Below are positions 1-7,347 of a stretch of 13,778 bases of DNA, piece after piece. The stretch comes from Acholeplasmatales bacterium (lineage in GTDB: Bacteria > Bacillota_I > Bacilli_A > Acholeplasmatales > Anaeroplasmataceae): positions 1 through 13,778 of the forward strand of contig CAAGAX010000006.1 of NCBI GenBank assembly GCA_900767915.1. The letters run 5' to 3'. Each line of letters starts with the position of its first letter. Positions within the stretch are counted from its first letter, which is position 1. A program made the translations under genes and the position numbers. The notes under the pieces are model-generated. The model made no database searches. It had not been told where the DNA came from and saw nothing but the letters and a program-made list of their open reading frames with translations.

Positions 1-29
1 AAAACCCGTAAAGCCTAAGCCTTACGGGT
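1..29 (-). terminator. Terminator-like hairpin at the left edge
   Basis: ACCCGTAA (4-11) pairs with TTACGGGT (22-29), and an inner GC/GC pair closes a CTAA loop. Read on the minus strand, the hairpin runs directly into at least three T residues at the window edge, which fits an intrinsic terminator. On the plus strand no T-run follows. It would end transcripts coming from the decayed transposase region. The rest of the U-tract lies outside the window. Confidence 0.5.
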
Positions 30-189
30 ATAAATCATATTCAATTTGATATTATTTAAAATCTTAATTATCATTAATATCAGCTCCAATATTATATGTT
101 TATTATACTATATTTTGAGCATAAATACTAGTGCCTATTAGTATTTTTACTTTTTATACCAATCATTTATAGATAAATAAAGTAGAGGA

Positions 190-928
190 AAAAAATAAAT
201 CTTTCAAAACCTGGAATACCACATAATAATTCAATGAATATTCGTAATGTACAACAAGAAAATTAATCTCTGATTCTAGTTTTGTAATAGACTATGTGAT
301 ATAATCAAGATGTTACTTGACAATAGAAATACTTTTCTTCTCTTCTGTAGTGAAGCTAGAATTTTTAACATCATTCAGAATTAATTCATTTATTGATTTA
401 CGCTTACCTTTTTTAGAAAGTAAAGATAAGCATTCAGCATCATTAAAATCTTGTTCAGATATATTTAAGGTATATTCAATAATAGCTTGTGAACTTTTAC
501 AAAATATATCAGAGAATACGAATCAACGGCAAAATTTCCGACTGTTAAACAGTTGTGACGATTCATTTCGCTAGACTTAAATCCAGTCAACAAATAAATG
601 TATCTGGTAAATTCGCGAAGAATACGTATTTACTTAGAAAGAATATAAGAGCCACTAACAAGACCAAGATGAAATAAATCAATAGTTTATTTGGCATCTT
701 TGTTATCATCATCCCCTTTAATTGCCCCAAACCATTTTGGGGTTAGGAACTGTGACATTAATTTTGTCTTCTAAAACATTAAATAAAGGAATGAAATACT
801 TTCAGGTTATTCCATACACATAAAGAAACATTCAATTGTAGTTTAGGCTGAGAATCCTTCTTTATTACAGCTACTAGGAATGTTTTATCAACATCAACAC
901 CATAACAAATAGGATATTTAACATCCAT
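190..928 (-). pseudogene. IS110-family (DEDD) transposase, multiply frameshifted
   Basis: Translating the minus strand piecewise gives a recognisable IS110 transposase in order. The N-terminus is MDVKYPICYGVDVDKTFLVA (from 928), matching the family's GIDVHK start with its catalytic Asp. After a stop and frameshift comes DKINVTVPNPKMVWGN (about 768-721), then after another shift FHLGLVSGSYI. Next is LREFTRYIYLLTGFKSSEMN (about 625-565), corresponding to the conserved LR..TRY...L....EKNR block, and then LLCGIPGFERF (about 227-195), the start of the Transposase_20 domain. At least three frame changes and several stops separate these blocks, and the C-terminal domain is almost gone. The original start keeps a strong AAAGGAG site (945-939), so a short 48-residue N-terminal peptide could still be made. 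An intact protein would be about 400 residues. Family assignment is firm; no activity is expected. Confidence 0.88.
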
Positions 929-969
929 AAATAAAAAACTCCTTTAAAATAAGTAAAAGAGGAAAATAC

Positions 970-1125
970 ATTGACTAATTTACTTCACACCTTAAAACGT
1001 ACTAACGTCATTGATTAGTCTTCGGACTCGAAGTCACACTCATGTGTCTATGGAGTAGTAAATTTGTCATTGGTTATTATACTGGTTTAATCTAAACAAG
1101 TTATAGAAGTCTATAACTCACACCA
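970..1125 (-). ncRNA. Probable remnant of the IS110 bridge RNA
   Basis: This non-coding stretch lies upstream of the transposase start, where IS110 elements encode the bridge RNA that pairs with target and donor DNA. On the minus strand it contains, in order, a perfect 9-bp hairpin (AGTTATAGA, 1118-1110, pairing with TCTATAACT, 1107-1099), which is the expected 5' stem-loop. A hairpin CACA/TGTG (1046-1035) and a perfect CTTCG/CGAAG hairpin (1033-1020) follow. Last is GACTAAT/ATTAGTC (1020-1014 with 979-973) enclosing a 34-base internal loop, placed where a donor-binding loop would be. Structure and position are seen directly; the identity as bridge RNA is inferred from the family. With the transposase dead, no function in transposition is expected in cis. 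Confidence 0.5.
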
Positions 1126-1189
1126 CCTAATCTATAGTATATAGCAGCTACTCTTGATTAGATTATAACATTTATTTTCATAACTATGT

Positions 1190-1205
1190 GTGCCTTTTGA
1201 GGCAC
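1190..1205. other. Small hairpin between IS remnant and lipoprotein gene
   Basis: GTGCC (1190-1194) and GGCAC (1201-1205) form a 5-bp stem with a six-base loop TTTTGA. No T-run follows on either strand, so it is not a clear terminator. It sits immediately upstream of the AAAGGA (1209-1214) and could influence translation of the gene at 1228, or mark the host sequence at the IS target. Confidence 0.35.
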
Positions 1206-1227
1206 GAGAAAGGAATGTGCGGTTAAT

Positions 1228-3216
1228 ATGAAAAAGATAAGTTATTTTGCAATAATATTAATTTTATTAATGTGTATATCTTGTTCAACTAGTAGCTCAA
1301 ATAACTCAAGTACTGATTCTGATAATGAAGCTGATACTATTGATTTTAAATTACCTACTTTATCATCAAGTAATGATTATAATGATGGTGAAGAAATTTT
1401 AATTGATTTAACAAATAAACAAGTTACAAACAATAATGGCTTTGTTTTATTTGATGATGAGGCTTTATATGTATTACAAGCAGGAAGCTATAACTTAAGT
1501 GGAAAGATGGAAGGAAGAGTTATTATAAGCTGTGAAGGTGATGTTGAGCTTGTTTTAAGTGATTGTAAAATTTCTTCAAGTAATTACTCTCCTATTGTTG
1601 GATATAATCTTGATAATTTAGATATTTCAGCTAAGAAAGATACAACTAATTACATTATTGATAATAGAGCTAGTGAAGGCTCATTTAATAGTGCGATTTA
1701 TTCTGATTGTGATTTAACTATTAAAGGTAAGGGTAGCTTAAATGTTACAACAACGTTAAACAATGGTATTCATACTAAGAATGATTTAAAGATTAAAAAC
1801 TTAACGTTGAATGTTTTAGCTGTTAATAACGCTATTAAAGGTAATGATTCTATAGCTATTACAAATGCTGATGTTACAGCAATTTCAACTTCAGGTGATG
1901 CCTTAAAAACTACAAATAGTGATATTTCAGCTAAGGGAAATCAACGTGGTAGTGTTACTATTAGCGGTGGCAATGTTAATTTATATGCAGCTACAGATGG
2001 AATTGATGCTTCATACGATGTTGTTATTTCTGATGAGGCTAATATTAATATTTTAACAGATTCCTATTCAAAATATTCAAATTATGTTTCTTCTAATAGT
2101 AATACCTTCTATATTAGATATGATAATAATATTTCTTCTTTGTCTTTAACTGTTTATTATTCAGATGGTAGTAGTAAAGCTTTATCTGGTAAGAGTGTTA
2201 ATGGTAGATTTGGTAGAAGCTATATGTCGTTTAGTATCTCAAGTGATGTTGTTTCATTTAAGATATCTGAAGTTAGTAGAAATCAAAGCTTTGAAACTGA
2301 TGTTTTAAATGTTAATAGTAAATATGATTGCTTAAGCATTAATTATCGTAATGGTAATATTTATACAAACTATGAAACCTATTCAACAAATCAAATGTCT
2401 CATGGAGGAATGCCACCTGGTGGAATGAATGATGGTAATCAAAATAAAAGTGAATACTCTTCAAAAGGTATTAAATCTGATAATGAGGTGAATATTTCTA
2501 GTGGAAATATTACTATTTCCTCACATGATGATGGAATTCAAGCTAGTGGTGGTGTCACATTAGAAAATGGTTCAAATGGTGTAGGTAGTGTAAATATCAG
2601 TGGTGGTAATGTTACAATTACATCTGATGATGATGGAATTCATGCTGATTATTGTTTGAATATTACAGGTGGATATATTAAAATTATAGATTCTTACGAG
2701 GGTTTAGAGGCTAATATAATTACTATTGATGGTGGTGTATGTGAAATTAAAGCTTCAAATGATGGTATAAATGCTACTAAGATTAGTGAGGATCCATATA
2801 TTTATTTTAAATCTGGTACTGTTTATATTAATGCTGATGGTGATGGAATTGATAGTAATGGTAATATTGTTATGACTGGTGGTTATTTACTTGCGATTGG
2901 TCCAACTAATGGTGGAAATGGTGTTTTAGATTTTGATGGTTCATTTACTATGAGTGGTGGTTATTTACTTGCTTGTGGCTGTTCAGGTATGGATCAAAAG
3001 CCTACATTAAAAAGTGGTGTTGTTGGTTCTACAGCTAAAACAAATGTATCAGGTAAATATATTACCTTAAATGTTTCATCTTCTACAATATTAGAGCTTT
3101 ATGTGTCAAAAAATAATATAAATTATATTGTATATGCAGGATATGGTAGTGATGTTACATATAGCGTAAATTCAAAGTCAAGCATTTCTAGTTTAGAGTA
3201 TGGTGTTAGCTTATGA
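1228..3216 (+). CDS. Secreted beta-helix lipoprotein, Cthe_2159-like carbohydrate-binding protein
   Basis: A 662-residue protein that I assign to the Cthe_2159 (PF14262) group, whose clostridial founder is a polysaccharide-lyase-like beta-helix that binds cellulose and polygalacturonic acid. Residues 1-19 are a signal peptide ending CIS-C19; the -3 position is Cys rather than Leu, but a Ser-rich linker follows as in lipoproteins, so anchoring outside the membrane is likely. The body is Asn/Asp/Gly/Ser-rich with short repeated turns: TDGIDA (about 257), DDGIQA (about 434), DDGIHA (about 467), NDGINA (about 511), GDGIDS (about 536), often followed by a V/I-x-GG strand. A Met/Gly-rich loop GGMPPGGMNDG (near 392-402) is typical of the family. 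Residues about 275-390 look like an inserted beta domain. The AAAGGA site lies 13 bases before ATG, rather far, but an upstream ATG stops after three codons. It overlaps the next gene by four bases, so the two are probably co-translated. No lyase activity can be inferred. Confidence 0.82.
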   Translation: MKKISYFAIILILLMCISCSTSSSNNSSTDSDNEADTIDFKLPTLSSSNDYNDGEEILIDLTNKQVTNNNGFVLFDDEALYVLQAGSYNLSGKMEGRVIISCEGDVELVLSDCKISSSNYSPIVGYNLDNLDISAKKDTTNYIIDNRASEGSFNSAIYSDCDLTIKGKGSLNVTTTLNNGIHTKNDLKIKNLTLNVLAVNNAIKGNDSIAITNADVTAISTSGDALKTTNSDISAKGNQRGSVTISGGNVNLYAATDGIDASYDVVISDEANINILTDSYSKYSNYVSSNSNTFYIRYDNNISSLSLTVYYSDGSSKALSGKSVNGRFGRSYMSFSISSDVVSFKISEVSRNQSFETDVLNVNSKYDCLSINYRNGNIYTNYETYSTNQMSHGGMPPGGMNDGNQNKSEYSSKGIKSDNEVNISSGNITISSHDDGIQASGGVTLENGSNGVGSVNISGGNVTITSDDDGIHADYCLNITGGYIKIIDSYEGLEANIITIDGGVCEIKASNDGINATKISEDPYIYFKSGTVYINADGDGIDSNGNIVMTGGYLLAIGPTNGGNGVLDFDGSFTMSGGYLLACGCSGMDQKPTLKSGVVGSTAKTNVSGKYITLNVSSSTILELYVSKNNINYIVYAGYGSDVTYSVNSKSSISSLEYGVSL

Positions 3217-3917
3217 AAATTTTAACCTTTAAAAGAGTTGAAAAAAAATATTTAATTAATAAAAATCAATATAATCTTTTTCTTGATAAAATCAAAGATT
3301 ATATAAGATTAGATCCATATTGTGAAAATAATAGAACTTATAAAATTCAAAATATTTATTATGATACTATAGATAATTATTTAATTTCAAATTCTATATC
3401 TAAGCCAATTTTTAAAGAAAAACTTAGAGTTAGAAAATATTTAAATTCAGATCTATATTTTATTGAATTAAAAAGAAAGGCTTGTGGAGTTGTAGGTAAA
3501 AGAAGGGTTATTGTTGATAATGGTGAATTAAATAGATTTTTTAATGGTGATGATTTAGCTGAAATTACTGAATATGAATCTAAAATGGCTATTAAGGAGA
3601 TAAGATATTTATTAACTAGATATACCTTATCTCCTAAGGTTTATATTTCATATGATAGATTAGGTTATTTTGATAAATCAGATTCATCTTTAAGATTAAC
3701 ATTTGATACAAATATTCATGCTAGAAGAAAAAATTTAAATTTTGAAAGTGATGATTTTAATACAAAAATTATTTCTGATGATGAATATTTATTAGAAATA
3801 AAGGCAACTAATAATTATCCATTATGGTTAGTTAAAGCTTTAAATGAATGTAAGATATATCCATCTAGCTTTTCAAAGTATGGTACAGAATATAAGATGG
3901 ATATAATAGGAGGTTAG
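3213..3917 (+). CDS. VTC-domain protein (polyphosphate-polymerase-like triphosphate tunnel fold)
   Basis: A 234-residue cytoplasmic protein made of one VTC domain (PF09359), the tunnel-shaped catalytic domain that in yeast Vtc4 makes polyphosphate from ATP. Signature residues are present in order: RVEKKYLI (8-15, the tunnel EKK), NIYYDT (47-52), KEKLRVRKY (68-76, basic tunnel wall), FIELKRK (83-89), VGKRRVIV (94-101), a late YLLEIKATNNYPLWL segment carrying an acidic metal-ligand candidate, and SKYGTEYK near the C-terminus. Length is normal for stand-alone bacterial VTC proteins. The ATG overlaps the TGA of the lipoprotein gene (ATGA), and the gene ends one base before the next start. VTC and DUF4956 genes side by side are a recurrent bacterial pairing. 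The product of these bacterial versions is not settled, so polyphosphate synthesis is inferred from the fold only. Confidence 0.87.
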   Translation: MKILTFKRVEKKYLINKNQYNLFLDKIKDYIRLDPYCENNRTYKIQNIYYDTIDNYLISNSISKPIFKEKLRVRKYLNSDLYFIELKRKACGVVGKRRVIVDNGELNRFFNGDDLAEITEYESKMAIKEIRYLLTRYTLSPKVYISYDRLGYFDKSDSSLRLTFDTNIHARRKNLNFESDDFNTKIISDDEYLLEIKATNNYPLWLVKALNECKIYPSSFSKYGTEYKMDIIGG

Positions 3918-3918
3918 T

Positions 3919-4596
3919 ATGTTTAATAATTTTTTAGATTATAGCTATGGTGCTATTTTAATTATAGCTTTGATGCTTGTTACAAGCTTTATGTTTGTTT
4001 TTGTTTATTATTTATTTAATAAGGATAATTTTAATCGAAATTATGCCATATCCTTAGTTATTTTACCCTTAATTATTTCTTTTTTAATTGTTGGTGTATC
4101 TACAGTTATGGATAGTGTAACTGATAGTGGTAACTATTATGAACGTGCCTTAGCTGCCTTACTTGCAGGACTTTTAATTGTTAGGTATCGTTCTAAAAAT
4201 ATTGATGTTTTAGATTTAACATATATTTTCTTTATGATGGCATATTCATTTATTATGGGACTTGGATATTTGTATTTTGGTTTAGTTTTCTTTGTTGTTA
4301 TTTTTGCTGTAATGATTTTAATTAATTTTATAAATTCAAATGAAAAAGCATATATTTTAAAAATTACTGTTCCTGAGGATTTAAACTTTGAAAATGCTTT
4401 TGATGAGATTTTAAATAAATATTGTAAGAAGCATAAGCTTTATAAGGTTAAATCAGAAAATATGGGTACTACATTTGTTTTAAGCTATGAGCTTGTTGGA
4501 AATTGTAATATGAAGGATATGCTTGACGAAATTAGAATTAAAAATGGTAATATGAATGTAATGCTTACAAAAAAATTAGATAATTTTGTTGAATAA
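3919..4596 (+). CDS. DUF4956 family membrane protein
   Basis: A 225-residue protein with an N-terminal membrane part and a C-terminal cytoplasmic domain. Hydrophobic segments are near 12-33, 43-62, 76-89, 100-119 and 120-138. The central block YYERALAALLAGLLIVRYRS (73-92) followed by LDLTYIFFMM and a GLGY turn matches the family's conserved A-x-x-R-x-R core. Residues about 145-225 are mixed alpha/beta, charged, and start with YILKITVPEDL, resembling a small ferredoxin-like regulatory domain. A perfect AGGAGG lies in the last codons of the VTC gene, with ATG one base after its stop, so the two are tightly coupled. DUF4956 proteins commonly accompany VTC-domain proteins and are suspected to be membrane partners for export or anchoring of the polymer. 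That role is inference; no biochemical function is known to me. Confidence 0.83.
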   Translation: MFNNFLDYSYGAILIIALMLVTSFMFVFVYYLFNKDNFNRNYAISLVILPLIISFLIVGVSTVMDSVTDSGNYYERALAALLAGLLIVRYRSKNIDVLDLTYIFFMMAYSFIMGLGYLYFGLVFFVVIFAVMILINFINSNEKAYILKITVPEDLNFENAFDEILNKYCKKHKLYKVKSENMGTTFVLSYELVGNCNMKDMLDEIRIKNGNMNVMLTKKLDNFVE

Positions 4597-4728
4597 TGCG
4601 GTATAATTGAAAAAATACTAGTTAGAGCTTTAAAAGTACTTTTAAAAAAGAATAATTATACTGTTAATTGTGCTTATGATGGTAGTGAGGCCTTGGAATT
4701 TATTTCATCTATAGAATATGATAACTAA
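4597..4728 (+). pseudogene. Response regulator receiver-domain fragment
   Basis: Directly after the DUF4956 stop, in the same reading frame, 43 codons encode EKILVRALKVLLKKNNYTV, then CAYDGSEALEFISSIEYDN before a TAA. This is the first half of a CheY-like receiver domain (beta1, alpha1, beta2 and the AYDG.EAL helix). Two essential parts are missing. The acidic pair expected straight after KILV is deleted, with the sequence jumping to RALKVLL, and the fragment stops just before the phospho-accepting Asp. There is no start codon or ribosome binding site. It must be the remnant of a two-component regulator once downstream of the cluster. Recognition is firm despite the short length. Confidence 0.75.
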
Positions 4729-4934
4729 AACTATTTGTGTTCTTCATAATGATAAAATAAATATGAAAGTGAAAATAATCCTTCTATATTAAATTTGAGG
4801 TTATTTTTAAAAAAATTTTAAATATATATAATTGTATTATTAAAATGATAATATTAAAGTAACAAATTTAAAATTTCGTAAAAAAAGGAATATTGTCATA
4901 TAGAGTAGTAAAAATTGAATTTAAAAATATTATA

Positions 4935-4975
4935 AAAAAGTAATCGAATATTTATGGTTTTTTGATTGCTTTTTA
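4935..4975 (+). terminator. Possible intrinsic terminator with a long loop
   Basis: AAAAAGTAATC (4935-4945) pairs with GATTGCTTTTT (4964-4974) through ten Watson-Crick pairs and one G-U, with an 18-base T-rich loop and a T-rich tail. It could end transcription of the surface cluster, but it is over 300 bases past the last intact gene and the stem is mostly A-U. Confidence 0.4.
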
Positions 4976-5037
4976 TTTTAGACATTTATACTTGTAGTGC
5001 TGATAAAATATATTAAAATTTTTGAATATAAGTAAAA

Positions 5038-5075
5038 AATCCTTTTTAAGTATATACTAAAAAGGATTATTTTGT
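5038..5075. terminator. Bidirectional intrinsic terminator
   Basis: AATCCTTTTT (5038-5047) pairs perfectly with AAAAAGGATT (5059-5068). The interior AGTATATACT is itself self-complementary, so the stem can extend with only one bulged A. Both sides are tailed by T-rich runs (ATTTTGTT on plus, TTTTTT on minus), so it can serve the converging plus-strand cluster and the minus-strand Wzy-like gene. Confidence 0.7.
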
Positions 5076-5270
5076 TAAGTTATCTAAATTTTAGTAATCT
5101 AAAAAGAAAAAGGACCATAAAGTCATAAATTCTATTGCTAGAAATTTATTTCTTTAAAGCCTTTTTTTAATTTAAAGAAAATAATGAAATATAAGATTTT
5201 AAAAATCACTTCATATTAGAAGTATTTTTATCTTTAATGAAATTAATTAATTTTACAAATACCACTAGGA

Positions 5271-6704
5271 TTAATAGATATTTAATATAGTATCCTTATA
5301 TTTATTATCATTAGAATATGAAAATAAATTAAATATAGAGTCTTTATTAGTATTATTAATATAGCTACTATAAAAATACATTATTACTAATAATATAAGA
5401 GTGTAATGAATATTATAATAGGTTACATCAATTAATCCATAAATACCACTATATAAATAAAACATTATAAATAATGAAGTATATTTCTTTGTTTTATAGA
5501 TATAAGTATATTTATCTAATAAATGAATAAATAAGCCTAATAAGCCTAATAGGCCTGTCATAAATAGGGTATGTAGTATTGTTGAATGAGCGAATTGAAA
5601 ATTAAAGTTATCAAGATGCCAATAGGAATTAGAGACTATGCCTATTCCAAAGATAGGATTAATTGACCAATGCTCTAATACATATCTCCATAATGGCTCT
5701 CTACCATTAAATTGATTTAGGTTAGAAAACATTATTTTGTTAAAGGAAGATACTGCTTCTTTATTAGTTAAAGTAAATATTAAAATAAATAATATAAAGG
5801 TAATAGTAGTAGGAATATGATATAAAAGATTATTCTTATAATCAGTTTTATTTCTAATGAATAGATATATATAATAAATAATAGATAATAGTGTAGTTAT
5901 AAATATAGCACCACGAGACATTGTTAATATTATTAATAAATAATTTAAATAAAAAAATATAGAATTAATAAGCTTATGATATTTAAAGGAAAAATATAGC
6001 ATAAATGGAATAGTTAATTGTAATATAATTGCGACAGTATTAGGGCTACCTATACCATTAAAATAATGCTTATTTTGAAAGAATAAATTAATATCAAAGT
6101 TTAAATCAAATATTAAATAAAATAGAAATTCATATAATATTAAAATTATAAAGGATTTAAAATAAATTGAAATATCATAAATAGAAGATTCATTAGTACA
6201 TTCAAAATAATTTAGTAATAATATTAGTGATAATCCCAATAATAGGACTAATGGGAGCATAAACCAAGGAGTAGATACCTGAAAAATAGAATCATATTCT
6301 TTTACAAATAATCCTGATAAGGAAATAGAAAAAAGAAATATTATGGTTGATAAAGTATAATGTCCTAAATATAAATGAGGCTTATATTTAAATAGATGAA
6401 TAATAAAGCCTAGAAGTGATAATATAAATAAATTAGTAAGTAAAGACATATTATAATAGCTTGTAAAGCCCTTTTCACAAAATAAGAAAGTTATAATAAA
6501 GCTACTTACTCCATAAAATGAATTTTTAGAAAATAAAAAGCATAATAAAATAAAAAATCCATATATAGTCATTCCTAATATATAAATAGTATCAGATGTA
6601 TTTGAATTTAAATACTTATTTGAAAATGAATACAATGTAAATAAGGATATAGAAATAATGGATAATAAAATAGTATGAATAGCTATATTATATTTTTTAA
6701 ACAT
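5271..6704 (-). CDS. O-antigen ligase / Wzy-like polymerase family membrane protein
   Basis: A 477-residue, very hydrophobic protein with about 11-13 predicted membrane helices and a large loop near residues 310-375, the layout of the Wzy_C/O-antigen ligase family (PF04932). These enzymes join lipid-linked glycans at the outer face of the membrane. Family marks are GSPNTVA (219-225), TMSRGA (261-266), NGREPLWRYVLEHW (333-346) with the conserved Arg, NPIFGIGI (349-356), and AHSTILHTLFMTGLLGL (372-388) with the conserved His before the last helices. AAGGTGAT lies 5-6 bases before the ATG, and an extended -10 promoter stands upstream, so it is transcribed alone. No glycosyltransferases lie nearby, so its substrate (wall teichoic acid, capsule or glycoprotein glycan) cannot be told. 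Some family members instead polymerise; ligase versus polymerase is undecided. Confidence 0.82.
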   Translation of the reverse strand: MFKKYNIAIHTILLSIISISLFTLYSFSNKYLNSNTSDTIYILGMTIYGFFILLCFLFSKNSFYGVSSFIITFLFCEKGFTSYYNMSLLTNLFILSLLGFIIHLFKYKPHLYLGHYTLSTIIFLFSISLSGLFVKEYDSIFQVSTPWFMLPLVLLLGLSLILLLNYFECTNESSIYDISIYFKSFIILILYEFLFYLIFDLNFDINLFFQNKHYFNGIGSPNTVAIILQLTIPFMLYFSFKYHKLINSIFFYLNYLLIILTMSRGAIFITTLLSIIYYIYLFIRNKTDYKNNLLYHIPTTITFILFILIFTLTNKEAVSSFNKIMFSNLNQFNGREPLWRYVLEHWSINPIFGIGIVSNSYWHLDNFNFQFAHSTILHTLFMTGLLGLLGLFIHLLDKYTYIYKTKKYTSLFIMFYLYSGIYGLIDVTYYNIHYTLILLVIMYFYSSYINNTNKDSIFNLFSYSNDNKYKDTILNIY

Positions 6705-6725
6705 TCTATCACCTTCTTAGTTGTT

Positions 6726-6753
6726 ATTTTAGCATATTTATTATTAAAATCAA
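6726..6753 (-). promoter_or_regulatory. Promoter of the Wzy-like gene
   Basis: On the minus strand TTGATT (6753-6748) is separated by 16 bases from TAAAAT (6731-6726), which is preceded by TG one base upstream (extended -10). It lies about 20 bases before the ribosome binding site and after the terminator of the upstream operon, so it explains independent transcription of the 477-codon gene. Confidence 0.65.
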
Positions 6754-6805
6754 ATAAATAATAAAGATTATTGCATTTGATAAAAAAATAGATTTATAGC
6801 ATAAA

Positions 6806-6826
6806 AATCCCTAAAGTTTAGGGATT
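6806..6826 (-). terminator. Intrinsic terminator of the Asp T-box operon
   Basis: AATCCCTAAA (6806-6815) and TTTAGGGATT (6817-6826) form a near-perfect hairpin beginning one base past the stop of the VanZ-like gene. On the minus strand the hairpin runs into TTTTTA. It closes the nine-gene operon and separates it from the next promoter. Confidence 0.85.
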
Positions 6827-6827
6827 C

Positions 6828-7340
6828 TTATATTGTATTATATCTTTCTATTTTTCTTTTATTATGAAAATAAATAATATAATAAATCATCATGACAAAG
6901 ATTGAAATTGTAATGAAGCCTAAATAATCCAATCCTACATCATTCCAGCTAGGACCACGCTTTACTGTAACCTTTTGAAACCAAAATTCAGTCATAATTG
7001 CATAAATAAATCCAGTTGAAAAATGAATTAAAAAACGATATGGAGATTTTAGACTTTTGAATGTTAAATATAGAAAAACAGAAACTGTTCCTAATGTAAC
7101 AAAAAAGCTATAATGACCTATAAACTTTCTAACAAATGATTTGAAATCCTCTGTTTTTACTACTGGCTTTTGAGTTACAGTAGTTATTACATCAGCTGTA
7201 ATATCTGCAACCTTATTAGAGGTTTCAGTAGATTGAGTTCCATTTTCTAAGGACTTAAGAGTATAAAATACTATAAGTCCAATATATAATGCTAATAATA
7301 CTAATTGAAGTATTCTAAACCATAGTATTTTACTCTTCAT
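6828..7340 (-). CDS. VanZ-like family membrane protein
   Basis: A 170-residue protein with an N-terminal membrane helix (about 8-28), an extracytoplasmic Ser/Thr-rich segment (about 30-65), and three further helices (about 78-95, 102-119, 137-158). The VanZ-like (PF04892) signature is clear: FVRKFIGHYSFFVTLG (69-84), HFSTGFIYAIMTEFWFQ (106-122) and KRGPSWNDVGLDYLG (127-141). VanZ of enterococci gives low-level teicoplanin resistance, but the broad family is a membrane fold of unknown role. In the usual DE.HQ motif the Asp is replaced by Thr and the His by Trp (TEFWFQ), so the assignment rests on the flanking motifs. It starts seven bases after the rluD-like stop with AGTAGG upstream, and is the last gene of the operon. 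Confidence 0.78.
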   Translation of the reverse strand: MKSKILWFRILQLVLLALYIGLIVFYTLKSLENGTQSTETSNKVADITADVITTVTQKPVVKTEDFKSFVRKFIGHYSFFVTLGTVSVFLYLTFKSLKSPYRFLIHFSTGFIYAIMTEFWFQKVTVKRGPSWNDVGLDYLGFITISIFVMMIYYIIYFHNKRKIERYNTI

Positions 7341-7347
7341 AGGATGC

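Larger units (their letters stand above)
190..1180 (-). mobile_element. Decayed IS110-family insertion sequence
   Basis: The element is made of a minus-strand transposase pseudogene (190-928) and a structured non-coding end (about 970-1180), the arrangement seen in IS110-group elements, where a long non-coding left end precedes the transposase. A perfect TATAAT (minus strand, 1167-1162) with no good -35 box lies near the presumed left end. This fits the IS110 habit of completing the promoter only when the ends join in the circular form. IS110 elements lack long terminal inverted repeats and target duplications, so the exact ends cannot be set by eye. A short match (an IGAD-like stretch near 67-96, minus strand) suggests the right end may reach further left. 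The left boundary probably falls between about 1170 and 1190, just upstream of the lipoprotein gene. Confidence 0.7.
4729..5270. other. AT-rich intergenic region with hairpins, no gene seen
   Basis: Neither strand holds a plausible coding stretch here, and I find no further piece of the response regulator or a sensor kinase. It contains two terminator-type hairpins (listed separately), a weaker hairpin near 5126-5146 (AAATTCTA against TAGAAATTT), and the palindrome AAATTAATTAATTT around 5239-5252. This is the converging space between the plus-strand surface cluster and the minus-strand Wzy-like gene. Confidence 0.6.

Noticed and set aside
317..574. 85-codon plus-strand open frame
   Set aside because: It is antisense to the IS110 transposase remnant, has no ribosome binding site and resembles no family; the minus strand carries the recognisable transposase blocks.
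970..1125. Riboswitch or leader for the lipoprotein gene
   Set aside because: The structured region is better explained as the IS110 non-coding end: it directly precedes the transposase ribosome binding site on the minus strand, and no known riboswitch motif is visible on the plus strand.
1228..3216. Repeated DGID/DGIH-type motifs as a toxin (RTX-like) repeat
   Set aside because: The repeats are not nine-residue GGxGxD units and alternate with V/I-x-GG strands, which fits the Cthe_2159-like beta-helix instead.
4729..5270. Small ORFs or CRISPR-like repeats in the AT-rich gap
   Set aside because: There are no regularly spaced repeats and no open frame with start signals, only hairpins of terminator type.
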